A stretch of 63,606 nt of DNA from Bdellovibrionales bacterium RIFOXYC1_FULL_37_79 (GTDB taxonomy: Bacteria; Bdellovibrionota; Bacteriovoracia; Bacteriovoracales; Bacteriovoracaceae). Positions 8,472 through 17,768 of the stretch are shown piece by piece. The position numbers and the translations under genes are program-made. The notes under the pieces are model-generated. The model saw nothing but the letters and a program-made list of their open reading frames with translations, did no database searches and was not told the DNA's origin. The stretch lies in assembly GCA_001770015.1 (NCBI GenBank), contig MEQB01000023.1, positions 1 to 63,606 on the forward strand, in the 5' to 3' direction. Each line of letters starts with the position of its first letter. The stretch's first letter is position 1.

Positions 8472-9526
8472 ATTTATCTATTAAAAACAAAAATATTGAA
8501 ATTTTTTGCGGAACGGGAGGGGTTGGCAAAACCACTCTGGCAACTTCCCGGGCCCTTTACTTGTCACGCATAGGTAAGCAAGTATTAGTCATTACCATTG
8601 ACCCTTCCAAACGATTAAAACAAGTATTAGATATTGATGAATCTGATATTGGAAAAATCAAAACAATTGACAGTGATCTCTTTTATCAAAGAAAAAATGC
8701 CAAAAAAACATCCTTTGATGCACTTTTAATGGCTCCACTGGAAACTCTAAAATTTATAAATCAACTCAATAATATATCAAACAACATGCAAAACCCGATT
8801 TTAAAAATCCTCATGAGACCCAGTGGAGGACTAAATGAAATAATGTCAATTGTGGAGTTAAATCGCCATCTCCAATCCAATAAATATGACAGTATCATCC
8901 TCGATACCCCTCCAGGACAAAACTTTATTGATTTTCTGGAAGCTGGAGAAAAAATTCATAACTTTTTTGATAAATCATTTATGGAGATTTTTAAAAAGTT
9001 TTCAAATCAATCGGACATAAAAAGTCATGGTCTTTTTTCCAGCCTAGTTTCCAGCGGAATTAACAAACTCTTATCCTATCTAGAAAAAGTCACTGGTGAT
9101 ATTTTTGTTAATAATTTTATAGATGCCATGATTTCCATCTATAAAGCCAAGGACTCCTTTCTGGAAGCCCTTTCAATACAAGAACAATTAAAAACATCCA
9201 AAAAATGCAATTGGTTTTTAGTAACCTCTATCGAACAACAAAAAATAACCGAAGCATTATCACTCAAGGCCAATGCCAAAAAATATATAAACGACGACAT
9301 TCATCTCTTGGTTAACAAATCACTCACTCCTTTTTTAGCAAAATGGGAATTGAATGCGGCTGATGAAGATCAGCTGCTCAACTTAAAAAACATTTTATTA
9401 AAAAAGGAACAGCGTTTTAAAGATATGCATGCCCACGGCTTTAAACAGGTGCTTTTCTTCCCTGAAATTCTCTGTGATTCACCTAAGCGACATGTTTTTG
9501 AATTAAACAAGGCTTGGGAAAATTAA
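8468..9526 (+). CDS. ArsA/GET3-like ATPase, second of a pair
   Basis: The 352-residue partner has Walker A FCGTGGVGKTTLA near residue 20, a switch I region ITIDPSKRL and switch II motif DTPPGQNFIDFLEA. The signature lysine of deviant Walker A motifs (KGGxGKT) is replaced by Thr, while the first ATPase keeps it. In this dimeric class the signature lysine acts in trans, so a heterodimer with only one such lysine is plausible; that is inference. A TTG start at 8468 interlocks with the TGA stop of the upstream gene (TTGA), with AAGGAA upstream, giving tight coupling and equal expression. The stop interlocks with the convergent gene at 9523. Confidence 0.87.
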   Translation: MNLSIKNKNIEIFCGTGGVGKTTLATSRALYLSRIGKQVLVITIDPSKRLKQVLDIDESDIGKIKTIDSDLFYQRKNAKKTSFDALLMAPLETLKFINQLNNISNNMQNPILKILMRPSGGLNEIMSIVELNRHLQSNKYDSIILDTPPGQNFIDFLEAGEKIHNFFDKSFMEIFKKFSNQSDIKSHGLFSSLVSSGINKLLSYLEKVTGDIFVNNFIDAMISIYKAKDSFLEALSIQEQLKTSKKCNWFLVTSIEQQKITEALSLKANAKKYINDDIHLLVNKSLTPFLAKWELNAADEDQLLNLKNILLKKEQRFKDMHAHGFKQVLFFPEILCDSPKRHVFELNKAWEN

Positions 9527-10101
9527 GGTTGTTCTTCGGTTTTAACAGCGTCCACTATGGGTTTTTCAGCATTTTTTTCTGCCGGCATCAAGGATTGCTC
9601 GTTTGAAATTCTAGTAAAAACTACTCCATTTAATAAGTATTTTTTAACCAAATCATACGCACAAAAAACCTTTCCATGATCTTCTTCCAAATTACCTTTT
9701 TCACCCTCAGCAAAAATCAATCCATAATCTTGGATTACATTCCATATTTCAAAGTATTCCTTGCAATAATCAATCTTTTTTTCATCCTCACTACATATCA
9801 CACTATTTTTCTTTAATATTTCAACGGATCCCGAATCTCTTTTGATATGTACAGGTTCCCGGCAAGTATCAATTATCCATTTATTTTTAATGTATTTTAA
9901 TTTTTCACTTGAGATATAAATTACACACTTGTTTTTATTCAATCTCAGGATATTCTGGGTTAAGCCAAACGGCTGCCCCTTATGGGAAATAGTTAAATCA
10001 AAATCCCTATTTAAACATTCCTGTTCGGTATAGGCCCCAAGTACGCAGGCAATGGATAACCAAAAGATACCTAAAAATAAATTAAACTTGAAAAATTGCA
10101 T
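9523..10101 (-). CDS. Secreted hypothetical protein
   Basis: A 192-residue protein with an N-terminal signal peptide (FFKFNLFLGIFWLSIACVLGA) and seven further cysteines in the mature part, suggesting disulfides in the periplasm. No family is recognised. GAGG lies 8 bases before the ATG. The start overlaps the end of the SpoIIE-like gene by 20 bases, so it is the last gene of the three-gene minus-strand unit 12633 to 9523. Its stop shares the palindrome TTAA with the stop of the convergent ArsA-like gene. Confidence 0.72.
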   Translation of the reverse strand: MQFFKFNLFLGIFWLSIACVLGAYTEQECLNRDFDLTISHKGQPFGLTQNILRLNKNKCVIYISSEKLKYIKNKWIIDTCREPVHIKRDSGSVEILKKNSVICSEDEKKIDYCKEYFEIWNVIQDYGLIFAEGEKGNLEEDHGKVFCAYDLVKKYLLNGVVFTRISNEQSLMPAEKNAEKPIVDAVKTEEQP

Positions 10102-11257
10102 TTTTACTTACCTCTATAAAAATAACTGAAGCATCGTATACCAAAAAATCATTCTTACAGTTTTTATGTAAATTGAAAAACAACTCATTTAATAACGCTT
10201 TCCCTGTTTGAGAAAAATTATCCCTCAAGAAACACGTCAAGTCATTTTCTTTTACCAATTCTGCAAAATTATTTCTTACCCCCGGAGACAATAACACTAA
10301 TTTTTCCCCTCTTTTAAATGGTATATCCACATGCGCTTTGTCTGCAAACACTTTTTTTAAAGGATAATCGTTTCCAGTAACGATACCCTTCATATTAGAA
10401 ATCAATTCAAATTTTCCAAAAATATAACCCCTGGCTATAAATTTTTTTAGATCAAATTTAACCACAAAAAGTTGAATATCATCAACTTTTTTGCCAAAAC
10501 CAAGTTCCCCCAGTTCCGACTCAATATCACCAATCAAATCCAAAATCACCTGATCATCCAAGTTTTTTTTCTTTTTCAAAACTTCAAAATGTGCCAGGAT
10601 TACGCTTGAAACCACATAAGAAACACTCGTGGTTAACAAAAGCACAAATTCATTTTTATCGGATAAAATATCAAAAAAATCTCCACCGGTTTTTTCTCCC
10701 GCTGAATACTTGCTTAAAATTTCTACCCCTTTCATTTTTTCATTTCTCATCGGGACCACCTGTTCGTGGATATTTTTCACCCTTTGCAATTCAGCCAAAG
10801 TATTACCAACCAGCCCTTCCAACTGTTTACCCACATTTTTCAAATGACTGACATTTTCACCATTTGCTTGGCGTTTAAGCAAGTTTCTGAAAAACGGAAC
10901 ATAAAACTCAACCTCGAAATTGGTATCAATCCAACCGGCCACCGCAGGGTTTTCAATCAGGATTTTTTTAGTGGCAAATAAATCCTCCTCATTCAACGTA
11001 CTGGAATTAAATACCAGATAAATCTCCTCGTTCTCATTCACCTTTAAATTGGAAATTATATTTTGAGTAAAATCTTCATCAAACATTTCAATCAAAAAGA
11101 TCTTATTGAGAAGTTTAAAATATTTTTCCAATTGATCCAATTGGTTACCCGGAATAAACACAAATTCCATTGCAATATCAAAAAAATCATCGCATAGCTT
11201 GGTGAAATAATAATCCACTGATTCAGAATGTCTTATTGTGATAATTTTGCTCATCAT
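10082..11257 (-). CDS. Degenerate SpoIIE/RsbU-type phosphatase-like protein
   Basis: The 391-residue cytoplasmic protein has an N-terminal part of about 170 residues with no recognised family. It is followed by a region like the PP2C/SpoIIE fold: VEILSKYSAGEKTGGDFFD (near residues 175-193) matches the RsbU/SpoIIE motif ending GGDFYD. The second metal-binding motif, normally GDVxGKG, reads TTSVSYVV, so an essential Asp and the glycines are missing. It may bind a partner rather than dephosphorylate. AGGA precedes two adjacent ATG codons, either of which could start. It lies in one unit with the acidic membrane protein upstream and the secreted protein downstream. Confidence 0.72.
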   Translation of the reverse strand: MMSKIITIRHSESVDYYFTKLCDDFFDIAMEFVFIPGNQLDQLEKYFKLLNKIFLIEMFDEDFTQNIISNLKVNENEEIYLVFNSSTLNEEDLFATKKILIENPAVAGWIDTNFEVEFYVPFFRNLLKRQANGENVSHLKNVGKQLEGLVGNTLAELQRVKNIHEQVVPMRNEKMKGVEILSKYSAGEKTGGDFFDILSDKNEFVLLLTTSVSYVVSSVILAHFEVLKKKKNLDDQVILDLIGDIESELGELGFGKKVDDIQLFVVKFDLKKFIARGYIFGKFELISNMKGIVTGNDYPLKKVFADKAHVDIPFKRGEKLVLLSPGVRNNFAELVKENDLTCFLRDNFSQTGKALLNELFFNLHKNCKNDFLVYDASVIFIEVSKNAIFQV

Positions 11258-11277
11258 TTTTTCCTAATTATTCCCAA

Positions 11278-12633
11278 TTACTTCTCAACCTGCTGTGTGC
11301 ATGCTGGCACCGGTATTAGTTTATTAATCATATCCGCTTGTTTTATCTGACAATCTTCATCTGAGTAATACACATCAAAAACCACACACTCCGGCAAAAC
11401 CTTGAGTTTGGTGTAAAAGATTTGATTTTTTCTACACTGATGATAGTTGGTTCGATTTAAACATGACCAATGTTTATTTTTACAATTATAGACAAGCCCC
11501 CGGCCCACTTTTGTGTAGTCAGGTGGTGATTCATAGTCCTCTTTATCTGCATATTTTTCTTCAACTTTCTCTATGATATCTCTTATTTCTGTGTCTAAAT
11601 CTTTGGTCTTTTCTATTTCTGTCTTACCTGACGGTTCTGTCTTGGCATTACTTGGTTCCTGCTCGAGAATATCTTTTGATAATTGTGGTGTCTCCGTGTC
11701 TGCGGGACTTGCTTCTTGTGCCAATCCTTGTTCTGGCGAAGTACCAGACGAAGAATCAGAGGTTTCTTCAGTAGCTGTAAGGGTTTCCGCTGATGATTGC
11801 TCTGTATCCGTAATTATAGGAGTCTCACTCTCTTCTGAAACAGTTTCAGTTGTAGCGGTAGTGATTTCCACCGGCAATGGTTCCACATCGATAGTAACCG
11901 GAACATCACTATTTTCCGAAGTAGTGACCTCATGGGGAGGTTGTTGCGGATCAACTTCTGTAGTTTCTTCTGTGACTGTAGTTTTTATTTCAATATTAGT
12001 TTGTTGATTTTGCTTGTCAATCACTTGCTGGGTAATAGGCGTCTTTGGTTTTATAGTTTTTTCAGTTTTTGGGTTAAATCCCTCATCAAATAAAAGCCAT
12101 GCAATTAATGCAAAAAATATGAGATAGGTCATTTTTTGGGACAATATTTTTTTTCTGGGTCTTTTAATCTTCTTGTTTGAGCCCTGATTAATTTTGGAAA
12201 TTAATTTTTCCAAAAAAGGCATACTCTGCAACAATTTATCTTTAAAGTCCTTGATAGTGGCATCAAGTTTTTCCGCCAGGCCCTGTTCAGTGATCCCCTC
12301 TTTATCTATTTCATCGCCTGCAACCTCTTCATCTTCATCGTCAACTTCCTCTTCTTCATCGATATCTTCATTATCTTCAGGAATTCCCTGTTTCGTTATT
12401 TTTAAATATAATGCGTAAACAAATGGCGCCTTCTCCTTCAAAAAATTAATTACTTTATCCTTTAAAGAAATAATCTCCTCTTCATCTAAGTTATCGTCAT
12501 CATCCATGTCATCCAACGGTTCATCTGTCGCAGAATCGCTGTCTTGTACGTCCGATTCACTCGCTGGAGAAACACTTTCCACGACAGTAGCATCTTCGAG
12601 CGGTTGACCCTGGTTGTTTTCCTTATCCGCCAT
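11278..12633 (-). CDS. Acidic single-pass membrane protein with Cys-rich C-terminal domain
   Basis: The 451-residue protein is very acidic at the N terminus (DDMDDDDNLDEEE and later runs). One membrane segment, MTYLIFFALIAWLLF near residue 170, is preceded by a basic stretch (NKKIKRPRKK), which predicts an inside N terminus. A Pro/Thr/Ser/Glu-rich spacer of about 180 residues could span the periplasm. The final 80 residues carry six cysteines (NCKNKHWSCLNRTNYHQC and later) and look like a small folded domain. The architecture resembles trans-envelope linkers but no family is recognised. AAGGGC lies 6 bases before the ATG. Confidence 0.75.
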   Translation of the reverse strand: MADKENNQGQPLEDATVVESVSPASESDVQDSDSATDEPLDDMDDDDNLDEEEIISLKDKVINFLKEKAPFVYALYLKITKQGIPEDNEDIDEEEEVDDEDEEVAGDEIDKEGITEQGLAEKLDATIKDFKDKLLQSMPFLEKLISKINQGSNKKIKRPRKKILSQKMTYLIFFALIAWLLFDEGFNPKTEKTIKPKTPITQQVIDKQNQQTNIEIKTTVTEETTEVDPQQPPHEVTTSENSDVPVTIDVEPLPVEITTATTETVSEESETPIITDTEQSSAETLTATEETSDSSSGTSPEQGLAQEASPADTETPQLSKDILEQEPSNAKTEPSGKTEIEKTKDLDTEIRDIIEKVEEKYADKEDYESPPDYTKVGRGLVYNCKNKHWSCLNRTNYHQCRKNQIFYTKLKVLPECVVFDVYYSDEDCQIKQADMINKLIPVPACTQQVEK

Positions 12634-12728
12634 AGACTTGCCCTTTAGAAAAAACCGGCTGCAGTATATTTAACATCCGAGAATTCATCATCTTTACACA
12701 ACTTCCCTTTTTTTTGTTTATAAAATAG

Positions 12729-12734
12729 TATAAT
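12729..12734 (+). promoter_or_regulatory. Candidate -10 box for the aldolase family gene
   Basis: TATAAT lies 45 bases before the ATG at 12779, with an AT-rich upstream region but no clear -35 match. Spacing suits a short leader ending in AAGGAG. Confidence 0.35.
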
Positions 12735-12778
12735 GATACGCTTTAGATCCTTATCGAACATTTCAAGGAGTTGTTTAC

Positions 12779-13441
12779 ATGAAAAACATTGATGATGGCG
12801 TAATTAAATATGATCATTCCGATTTTACTTTGACTAATCCGCTGGAATTATCCGAATATAAGGAAATTGAAAAACTTAGAAGTGTTCTTTTCCAGATCAA
12901 ATTGATCGGATGCTATGAACAAAACAGCGTTGGTTACGGTAATATTTCATGTAAAAAAAATTATTTGCATCTTTTTAACGCTGCCAAACCTCAATTTCTC
13001 ATAAGCGGCAGTCAGACTGGAAACCTCCGTGAACTGAGCGGAAAACATTATACCAGAGTTATAAACTATGATATTGAGCATTTTAAAATTCAAACCCATG
13101 GTCCCCTAAAAGCCTCTAGTGAATCACTCACCCACGCCGCCATCTACGAAGCAAATAACAATATCAATGTCGTAATACATATCCATAGTCAAAAAATATG
13201 GGAGGGCATGCTTAAGGACCATCTTCCCTCCACTTCAGCCTTAATTCCTTACGGAACCAAAGAAATGGCAACGGCAGTACAAGAGTTAATTTATTATTCT
13301 CAAAAAAATTACTTCGCCATGCAAGGCCATACAGAAGGAGTTATTATTTTTGGTAATAATTTCAAACAAGCCTTGGAAGATACCCTTTTTCTCTATCAAA
13401 AGTATGTTGATTCCAATTTTTTTTTAGATATTAACTATTGA
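12779..13441 (+). CDS. Class II aldolase/adducin family protein
   Basis: The 220-residue protein follows the class II aldolase fold. A GNISCK motif near residue 45 fits the conserved GNxS phosphate-binding site. SSESLTHAAIYEAN holds the conserved catalytic-type glutamate, HIHS supplies two zinc-ligand histidines, and MQGHTEGVIIFG gives the third His with the usual following strand. Members are fuculose-phosphate, ribulose-phosphate and methylthioribulose-phosphate enzymes; the substrate cannot be told here. The usual ITPSG segment is altered to LISGSQTG, so substrate binding may differ. AAGGAG is well placed. It overlaps the convergent helicase gene by 7 bases. Confidence 0.82.
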   Translation: MKNIDDGVIKYDHSDFTLTNPLELSEYKEIEKLRSVLFQIKLIGCYEQNSVGYGNISCKKNYLHLFNAAKPQFLISGSQTGNLRELSGKHYTRVINYDIEHFKIQTHGPLKASSESLTHAAIYEANNNINVVIHIHSQKIWEGMLKDHLPSTSALIPYGTKEMATAVQELIYYSQKNYFAMQGHTEGVIIFGNNFKQALEDTLFLYQKYVDSNFFLDINY

Positions 13442-16122
13442 TTGTTTTTTTTAAAGTTCTTGAATTTCTTCTTGAACTTTTTAGGAGAGGATCTACCGGC
13501 TTTATAAGCCTCACTTGTTTGTTTTCCTCCCCGGGAAAATGGTTTTCCGACTGATTTTTCTCCGGTTTTATATGAAGAATTTCCCACTCCCTCACGAGCC
13601 TTTTCGCGAGGTCTGGAAGTAGGTCTCCGGGTAAATCTACGACGTTTAAAACAATTTTCGCAGATAGAAAATCGTGAATCCTCTTCCAACTGTTTCCCAC
13701 AACTTGAACAAAGCGGTATAATTTTATCAGACAAAAGAAGGTTTAACTTTTCTATGGCCATAGACTTATTGTGAATCAACTCATTCATGTCATAAACAAA
13801 GTGATGATCCTTAAAATGTCTTGATAACCATTGATAAAGCTCCACACACATAATGGCCCTTTCCAAATAATCAATGTCATCACTATTAGAGTCAATGAGA
13901 CCGAATACGATCGAATTACCGTAGGTAAAATTGGTTAATATCCATGAAAAATATTGGACATGTTCAATAATATTCAAATCCACCGGTGCGGTGGTAAAAC
14001 CAAATTTTTCCGCAGTAGTTAACCGTTTTTCCTTGTCAACATCTTCCACCATTTCTGCCAGCTCGATCATTTCCTTAAGTTCCACACAATAAAATGGTTT
14101 ATTAAAAGTCATATTATTAAACAAATGAAGAAATTCAGTAATGGTTAAAAGGGGAAGTGAATTCTTGGAAAGAGCGGTATTTACCTGCTCAAAAATATCA
14201 AGATCGGGACCGACCATGCATTTATCTTTTTGAGGCAAATCGTAAACCATTGCCTCTTTTATTTCATTAATCCCGTTTTCTTCGCGGGTTAAGCAGGTCA
14301 CATAGCCAATAGGGAAGCGTCCATATCTTCCGGCCCGGCCGGATATTTGTTTTATTTCGCTTTTGGTAATTTTGTATTCTTTTGAATCAATATATTTAGC
14401 CAGCGTCGAAAAAACAATTCGCCTGATCGGCAAGTTCATACCCATTGCGATAGCATCGGTGGCGACTATTATGTCAGTTTCGCCGTGGTCAAATTTTCTT
14501 GCCTGCTCTCTTCTAACCTCCGGCCCTAGCCTCCCATACACAACAGAGACTTTAAACCCCATTTTTTCCAGGTCAGATTTAAACTTAAGCGCATTTCTTC
14601 TGGAAAAAACAATAAGGGCATCCCCTTTTTCCATCTCTCCAACTCGAATTGACCGCTCTTCTACCAATAACTCTGTCATCCTCTCATATTTTTTGACGGA
14701 AAGTTCATCTCCACATAATTTGGCAATTTCCTTCACTCTTTCATAGGCAGAATGATCACCGCAAACATGAACTTCCTTGGCATTGATGTTAACCAAGGCC
14801 CGAGTCCAGGCCCAGCCTCTTTGGGAATCAGAAATCATCTGGATTTCATCAATAACCGCACACTCAAACCTCTCTTCAAAACGGGCCATTTCAATCGTCG
14901 AAGAATAATGTGTCGAGTTTTTTACTGTGATACATTCTTCACCAGTCAAAAGAGTGGTACCAACCCCTTTGGCATTCATAGTATCAAATAATTCAGCCGC
15001 TAAAAGACGCAGAGGTGCCAGGTAACAACCGTTACTGGCCTTACACAATTCATTGATTGCATTATAGGTTTTCCCGGAGTTCGTAGGCCCCATATGATAA
15101 ATAATTTTTCTATTGAATTGTCTGGCTTTGGAAAAAACCCAAAACTCACCTAGATATTCTTTTAATATGGAAGCCGAAATGTCTTTTCTTTTGAGCATTA
15201 AAACCGTTTTAACCAGCTTATTTAATTCCCTCTCGAGATATTGCTCGTCCTTCCATAAATTAGTGGCGAGTCTTTTATAAAAACGGTCGAATTCCACCAC
15301 ATCTAGTTTCAAACCTTGTTTGGTGAGTATATCGAAAAAAAACTTTTCCAAAGTAGGGATATATTTGAGGGTAAATTCACTTGGATATTGAAAATGCTCC
15401 CTTACATGTTGTTTCACCTGGGTTTCAAGTTTATTAACGACACTTCTTTTAAGTTTATACCTTATGGAAAAAAATAATTTATCCAGTTCTTTTTGCTGAG
15501 CCTGGTATATATTCGACACTTTTTCAATAGAATCAAAATTGATTTCTTGAATTTTAATTATTGAGTTGTCTATGACTTCAATACATTTATCATAAACTTG
15601 ATTTCTGATATTATTCCTAAAATCCAGCAAGCATTTAGAACATTGACACTCCAATTTATGTGGAGTTAATTGACCAAGATTTTGACTCATCAATATGTTT
15701 TGACAGTCATGGTGTTTTATTATTTTTTCATTTCCCCAATGCTCAAAAACATTAATATAATCTCCAAGCACATCCTCTTGAAGCACTCCATCGTGGGAAA
15801 AATAATAACTATCGTGTTCGGGAAAAAGACAGTCGTCCATAAAACAAATTTCTAAAACAATTTCTTTTTGGACAAAATTTTGAAAAGAACCAAATTCCTT
15901 ATCAAAAAGATCAACTAAATATGGATGCGTATCAAATATTTTCTTTAATTTTGACTGAATTGTTTCTAAAAAACTTAAAATCTTTTTAGAGGTTTCAACA
16001 TTTCTTATAAATTCATCTTCCTCTGAAAGATTATTAATTTTTATAAACGTTTTTCGTTCCAATTCCAAAAACTCTGAAATTTTTGCATAATCAACAAGAG
16101 ATGGGACTAGCGAATTAACCAA
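13435..16122 (-). CDS. SUV3-like RNA helicase with zinc-binding motifs
   Basis: The 895-residue protein has a superfamily 2 helicase core of SUV3 type: motif I GPTNSGKT (345-352), motif Ia APLRLLAAE, motif II DEIQ with a following MISD, motif V ATDAIAMGMNL and motif VI QISGRAGR. SUV3 unwinds RNA in the mitochondrial degradosome. Bacterial relatives are known but poorly studied. The 340-residue N-terminal extension carries HHDC and CQCSKC (137-164), a possible zinc site. The C-terminal part has a C-x2-C...C-x2-C ribbon (LCSSCG to CENC) and a strongly basic Lys/Arg/Gly tail likely to bind RNA. The start is TTG at 16122 with AAAGGTG upstream. Confidence 0.88.
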   Translation of the reverse strand: MVNSLVPSLVDYAKISEFLELERKTFIKINNLSEEDEFIRNVETSKKILSFLETIQSKLKKIFDTHPYLVDLFDKEFGSFQNFVQKEIVLEICFMDDCLFPEHDSYYFSHDGVLQEDVLGDYINVFEHWGNEKIIKHHDCQNILMSQNLGQLTPHKLECQCSKCLLDFRNNIRNQVYDKCIEVIDNSIIKIQEINFDSIEKVSNIYQAQQKELDKLFFSIRYKLKRSVVNKLETQVKQHVREHFQYPSEFTLKYIPTLEKFFFDILTKQGLKLDVVEFDRFYKRLATNLWKDEQYLERELNKLVKTVLMLKRKDISASILKEYLGEFWVFSKARQFNRKIIYHMGPTNSGKTYNAINELCKASNGCYLAPLRLLAAELFDTMNAKGVGTTLLTGEECITVKNSTHYSSTIEMARFEERFECAVIDEIQMISDSQRGWAWTRALVNINAKEVHVCGDHSAYERVKEIAKLCGDELSVKKYERMTELLVEERSIRVGEMEKGDALIVFSRRNALKFKSDLEKMGFKVSVVYGRLGPEVRREQARKFDHGETDIIVATDAIAMGMNLPIRRIVFSTLAKYIDSKEYKITKSEIKQISGRAGRYGRFPIGYVTCLTREENGINEIKEAMVYDLPQKDKCMVGPDLDIFEQVNTALSKNSLPLLTITEFLHLFNNMTFNKPFYCVELKEMIELAEMVEDVDKEKRLTTAEKFGFTTAPVDLNIIEHVQYFSWILTNFTYGNSIVFGLIDSNSDDIDYLERAIMCVELYQWLSRHFKDHHFVYDMNELIHNKSMAIEKLNLLLSDKIIPLCSSCGKQLEEDSRFSICENCFKRRRFTRRPTSRPREKAREGVGNSSYKTGEKSVGKPFSRGGKQTSEAYKAGRSSPKKFKKKFKNFKKNNQ

Positions 16123-16247
16123 ATTTGTACACCTTTGTTCTTAAATGGTCGGGCCAAATGATCCATAAAAAAAATACCTACTACGAGCCTATGGAAAACA
16201 TATTATAATATAACATATCTGCAGTACATGAAAATTGGAGTAATATT

Positions 16248-16619
16248 ATGACGCCTTTTAAAAGAGGACGTGTCCGAAGCAAGTTTAAAACTAAAATTAA
16301 TATTAAAAGTAAGGAATTTGAGTTAAAAGATTGCATCACCAGCGATGTCAGTTTAAACGGACTATATGTCATTTCTGAAGAAAAACCTTTGATCAATACT
16401 CTGTGCACTATCAACCTGATCCTTGATAATGGCATCCAAAAACCTATTTCTATTGAATTAAAAGGAAAAGTTGCCCGAATGGGAAAAGATGGGTTTGCAC
16501 TAACTTTTACCGAAATGGATTCTGACGCTTTTATGCATTTAAAAAATATTATCCAGTATAATACAGATTCTCCAGAGGATTTCTTTCAAGAATGTAAAAA
16601 AAGAATCGGTTATAAATGA
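16248..16619 (+). CDS. PilZ domain protein
   Basis: A single-domain 123-residue protein. The N terminus has the cyclic-di-GMP-binding Arg cluster (RGRVRSKFKTK) and about 30 residues later the DVSLNG motif (canonical D/NxSxxG), followed by beta strands ending in LKGKVARMGKDGFALTFTEM. It is probably a cyclic-di-GMP receptor. The canonical motif is RxxxR; here the spacing RVRSK is slightly altered, so affinity is uncertain. It diverges from the helicase gene across a 125-base gap and is transcribed alone. Confidence 0.85.
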   Translation: MTPFKRGRVRSKFKTKINIKSKEFELKDCITSDVSLNGLYVISEEKPLINTLCTINLILDNGIQKPISIELKGKVARMGKDGFALTFTEMDSDAFMHLKNIIQYNTDSPEDFFQECKKRIGYK

Positions 16620-16621
16620 AA

Positions 16622-16649
16622 AAGGGAATCCTTTATGAGGGATTCCCTT
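16622..16649 (-). terminator. Rho-independent terminator
   Basis: A 10-base perfect stem (AAGGGAATCC 16622-16631 with GGATTCCCTT 16640-16649) has an 8-base loop. On the minus strand it is followed by TTTCATTT, and it begins 22 bases beyond the stop of the gene ending at 16671. On the plus strand the tail is TTGCTT, so termination of the PilZ transcript would be weaker. Confidence 0.75.
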
Positions 16650-16670
16650 GCTTAGATCAGATTGAATATT

Positions 16671-17492
16671 CTACCAATGATTGCCAAATCTTCTTTCAAG
16701 AACCACAATCACACTGTCAATTTTGATATTTCCATTCAAAAGCACTTGCCAGACACCGTCGGGAGAATTGGAATCCATCAGAGTGTTTTCCAAGGTGACT
16801 CGATCAAAGGTATGAGGCGCATTGTTATTATAATTGACTGGGTTACCATTGATTATCTCGGGATATGATCTGTGACCGTCAATGAACAATGCTGCGGTTC
16901 CTCTTCCAAACTGGCTTTTGGCCATCAGGATGACTCTTTTTATTTTATGTTCTCGTAAATTAATATAAGGATGTACTCTTAGAATTTCCTGTTTCAATCT
17001 TATGATATTATCTCCACTAAATTCTGTACCAAAGAAGTCAAGACGGATCCTCTCGACAGGATCTGGACCAAAACCTCTTTCCAGCAGAAGCACCATCCTT
17101 TTAATCTTAACCACTCCTCTTAAATATACTTCCCACTCTCCTCGTGAACCATCATTAATATTAAGACTGATATGTTCATAAGTCATGGGGCGATCGATAG
17201 CAAAATCCATTGGATTTCCGGCAATCCTTTCCACATAAGACCTTTCATTTCCAACTTGCAAGTAAGCTTCGCCCATTCCTTGTCGTGATTTGGCCACCAA
17301 ATTCACTCCTTTTAAATCAAAACGAGAAGGGTCAAATCCTGGATTATATCTCCTGGCCAGTTGTTTAAGATTTAACACAGCTGAACCTTGGAATACTTGA
17401 TCATTCATTTCAATAATAATTCGCTCTTGTGCAAACAATGATACCGTCAATGTCATCAGGGTAAAAATTGCTAAAAGTCTCAGTTTCCTCAT
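16671..17492 (-). CDS. Secreted protein with tandemly duplicated beta-rich domain
   Basis: The 273-residue protein has a signal peptide (LRLLAIFTLMTLTVSLFA) and two copies of one domain of about 115 residues. Copy 1 begins ERIIIEMNDQVFQG and ends VLLLERGFG. Copy 2 begins ERIRLDFFGTEFSG and ends VIVVLERRFG. Both contain a LKQ helix, an AKS motif, a RSY...GNP segment and a W-V-L strand near the end. The family is not recognised. An ATG at 17534 is possible, but the ATG at 17492 has AGGAGG 6 bases upstream and gives a clean signal peptide. The gene stands alone with its own terminator. Confidence 0.82.
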   Translation of the reverse strand: MRKLRLLAIFTLMTLTVSLFAQERIIIEMNDQVFQGSAVLNLKQLARRYNPGFDPSRFDLKGVNLVAKSRQGMGEAYLQVGNERSYVERIAGNPMDFAIDRPMTYEHISLNINDGSRGEWEVYLRGVVKIKRMVLLLERGFGPDPVERIRLDFFGTEFSGDNIIRLKQEILRVHPYINLREHKIKRVILMAKSQFGRGTAALFIDGHRSYPEIINGNPVNYNNNAPHTFDRVTLENTLMDSNSPDGVWQVLLNGNIKIDSVIVVLERRFGNHW

Positions 17493-17768
17493 AAATTTCC
17501 TCCTATACCGGTTTGAAATATTAACCCAAATCACTTTTTTAAAAACGTCCTGTTACAAAAAAAATGTGATATTTTTAACCGAGCAATTTTTAGGCCAATA
17601 AAAGGTACTAAAAGCACTGGATTGGTGCTTTGCGTGATATCAAAGCGGCTCCAATTAACGCTTCGTGTGGACATTTTTTGCTCCCGTATTTTGATGTCAG
17701 TTTTTTTTGTTCAGAAATCTAAAAATTCTGCCGAGCCATTTAACGCACCTACGCAACCAAGGATAATA

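Noticed and set aside
11573-12007. Long antisense frame opposite the acidic membrane protein
   Set aside because: Its composition (Ser/Val-rich) is a mirror of the Glu/Thr/Pro-rich coding strand. It has no ribosome site and no recognisable domain.
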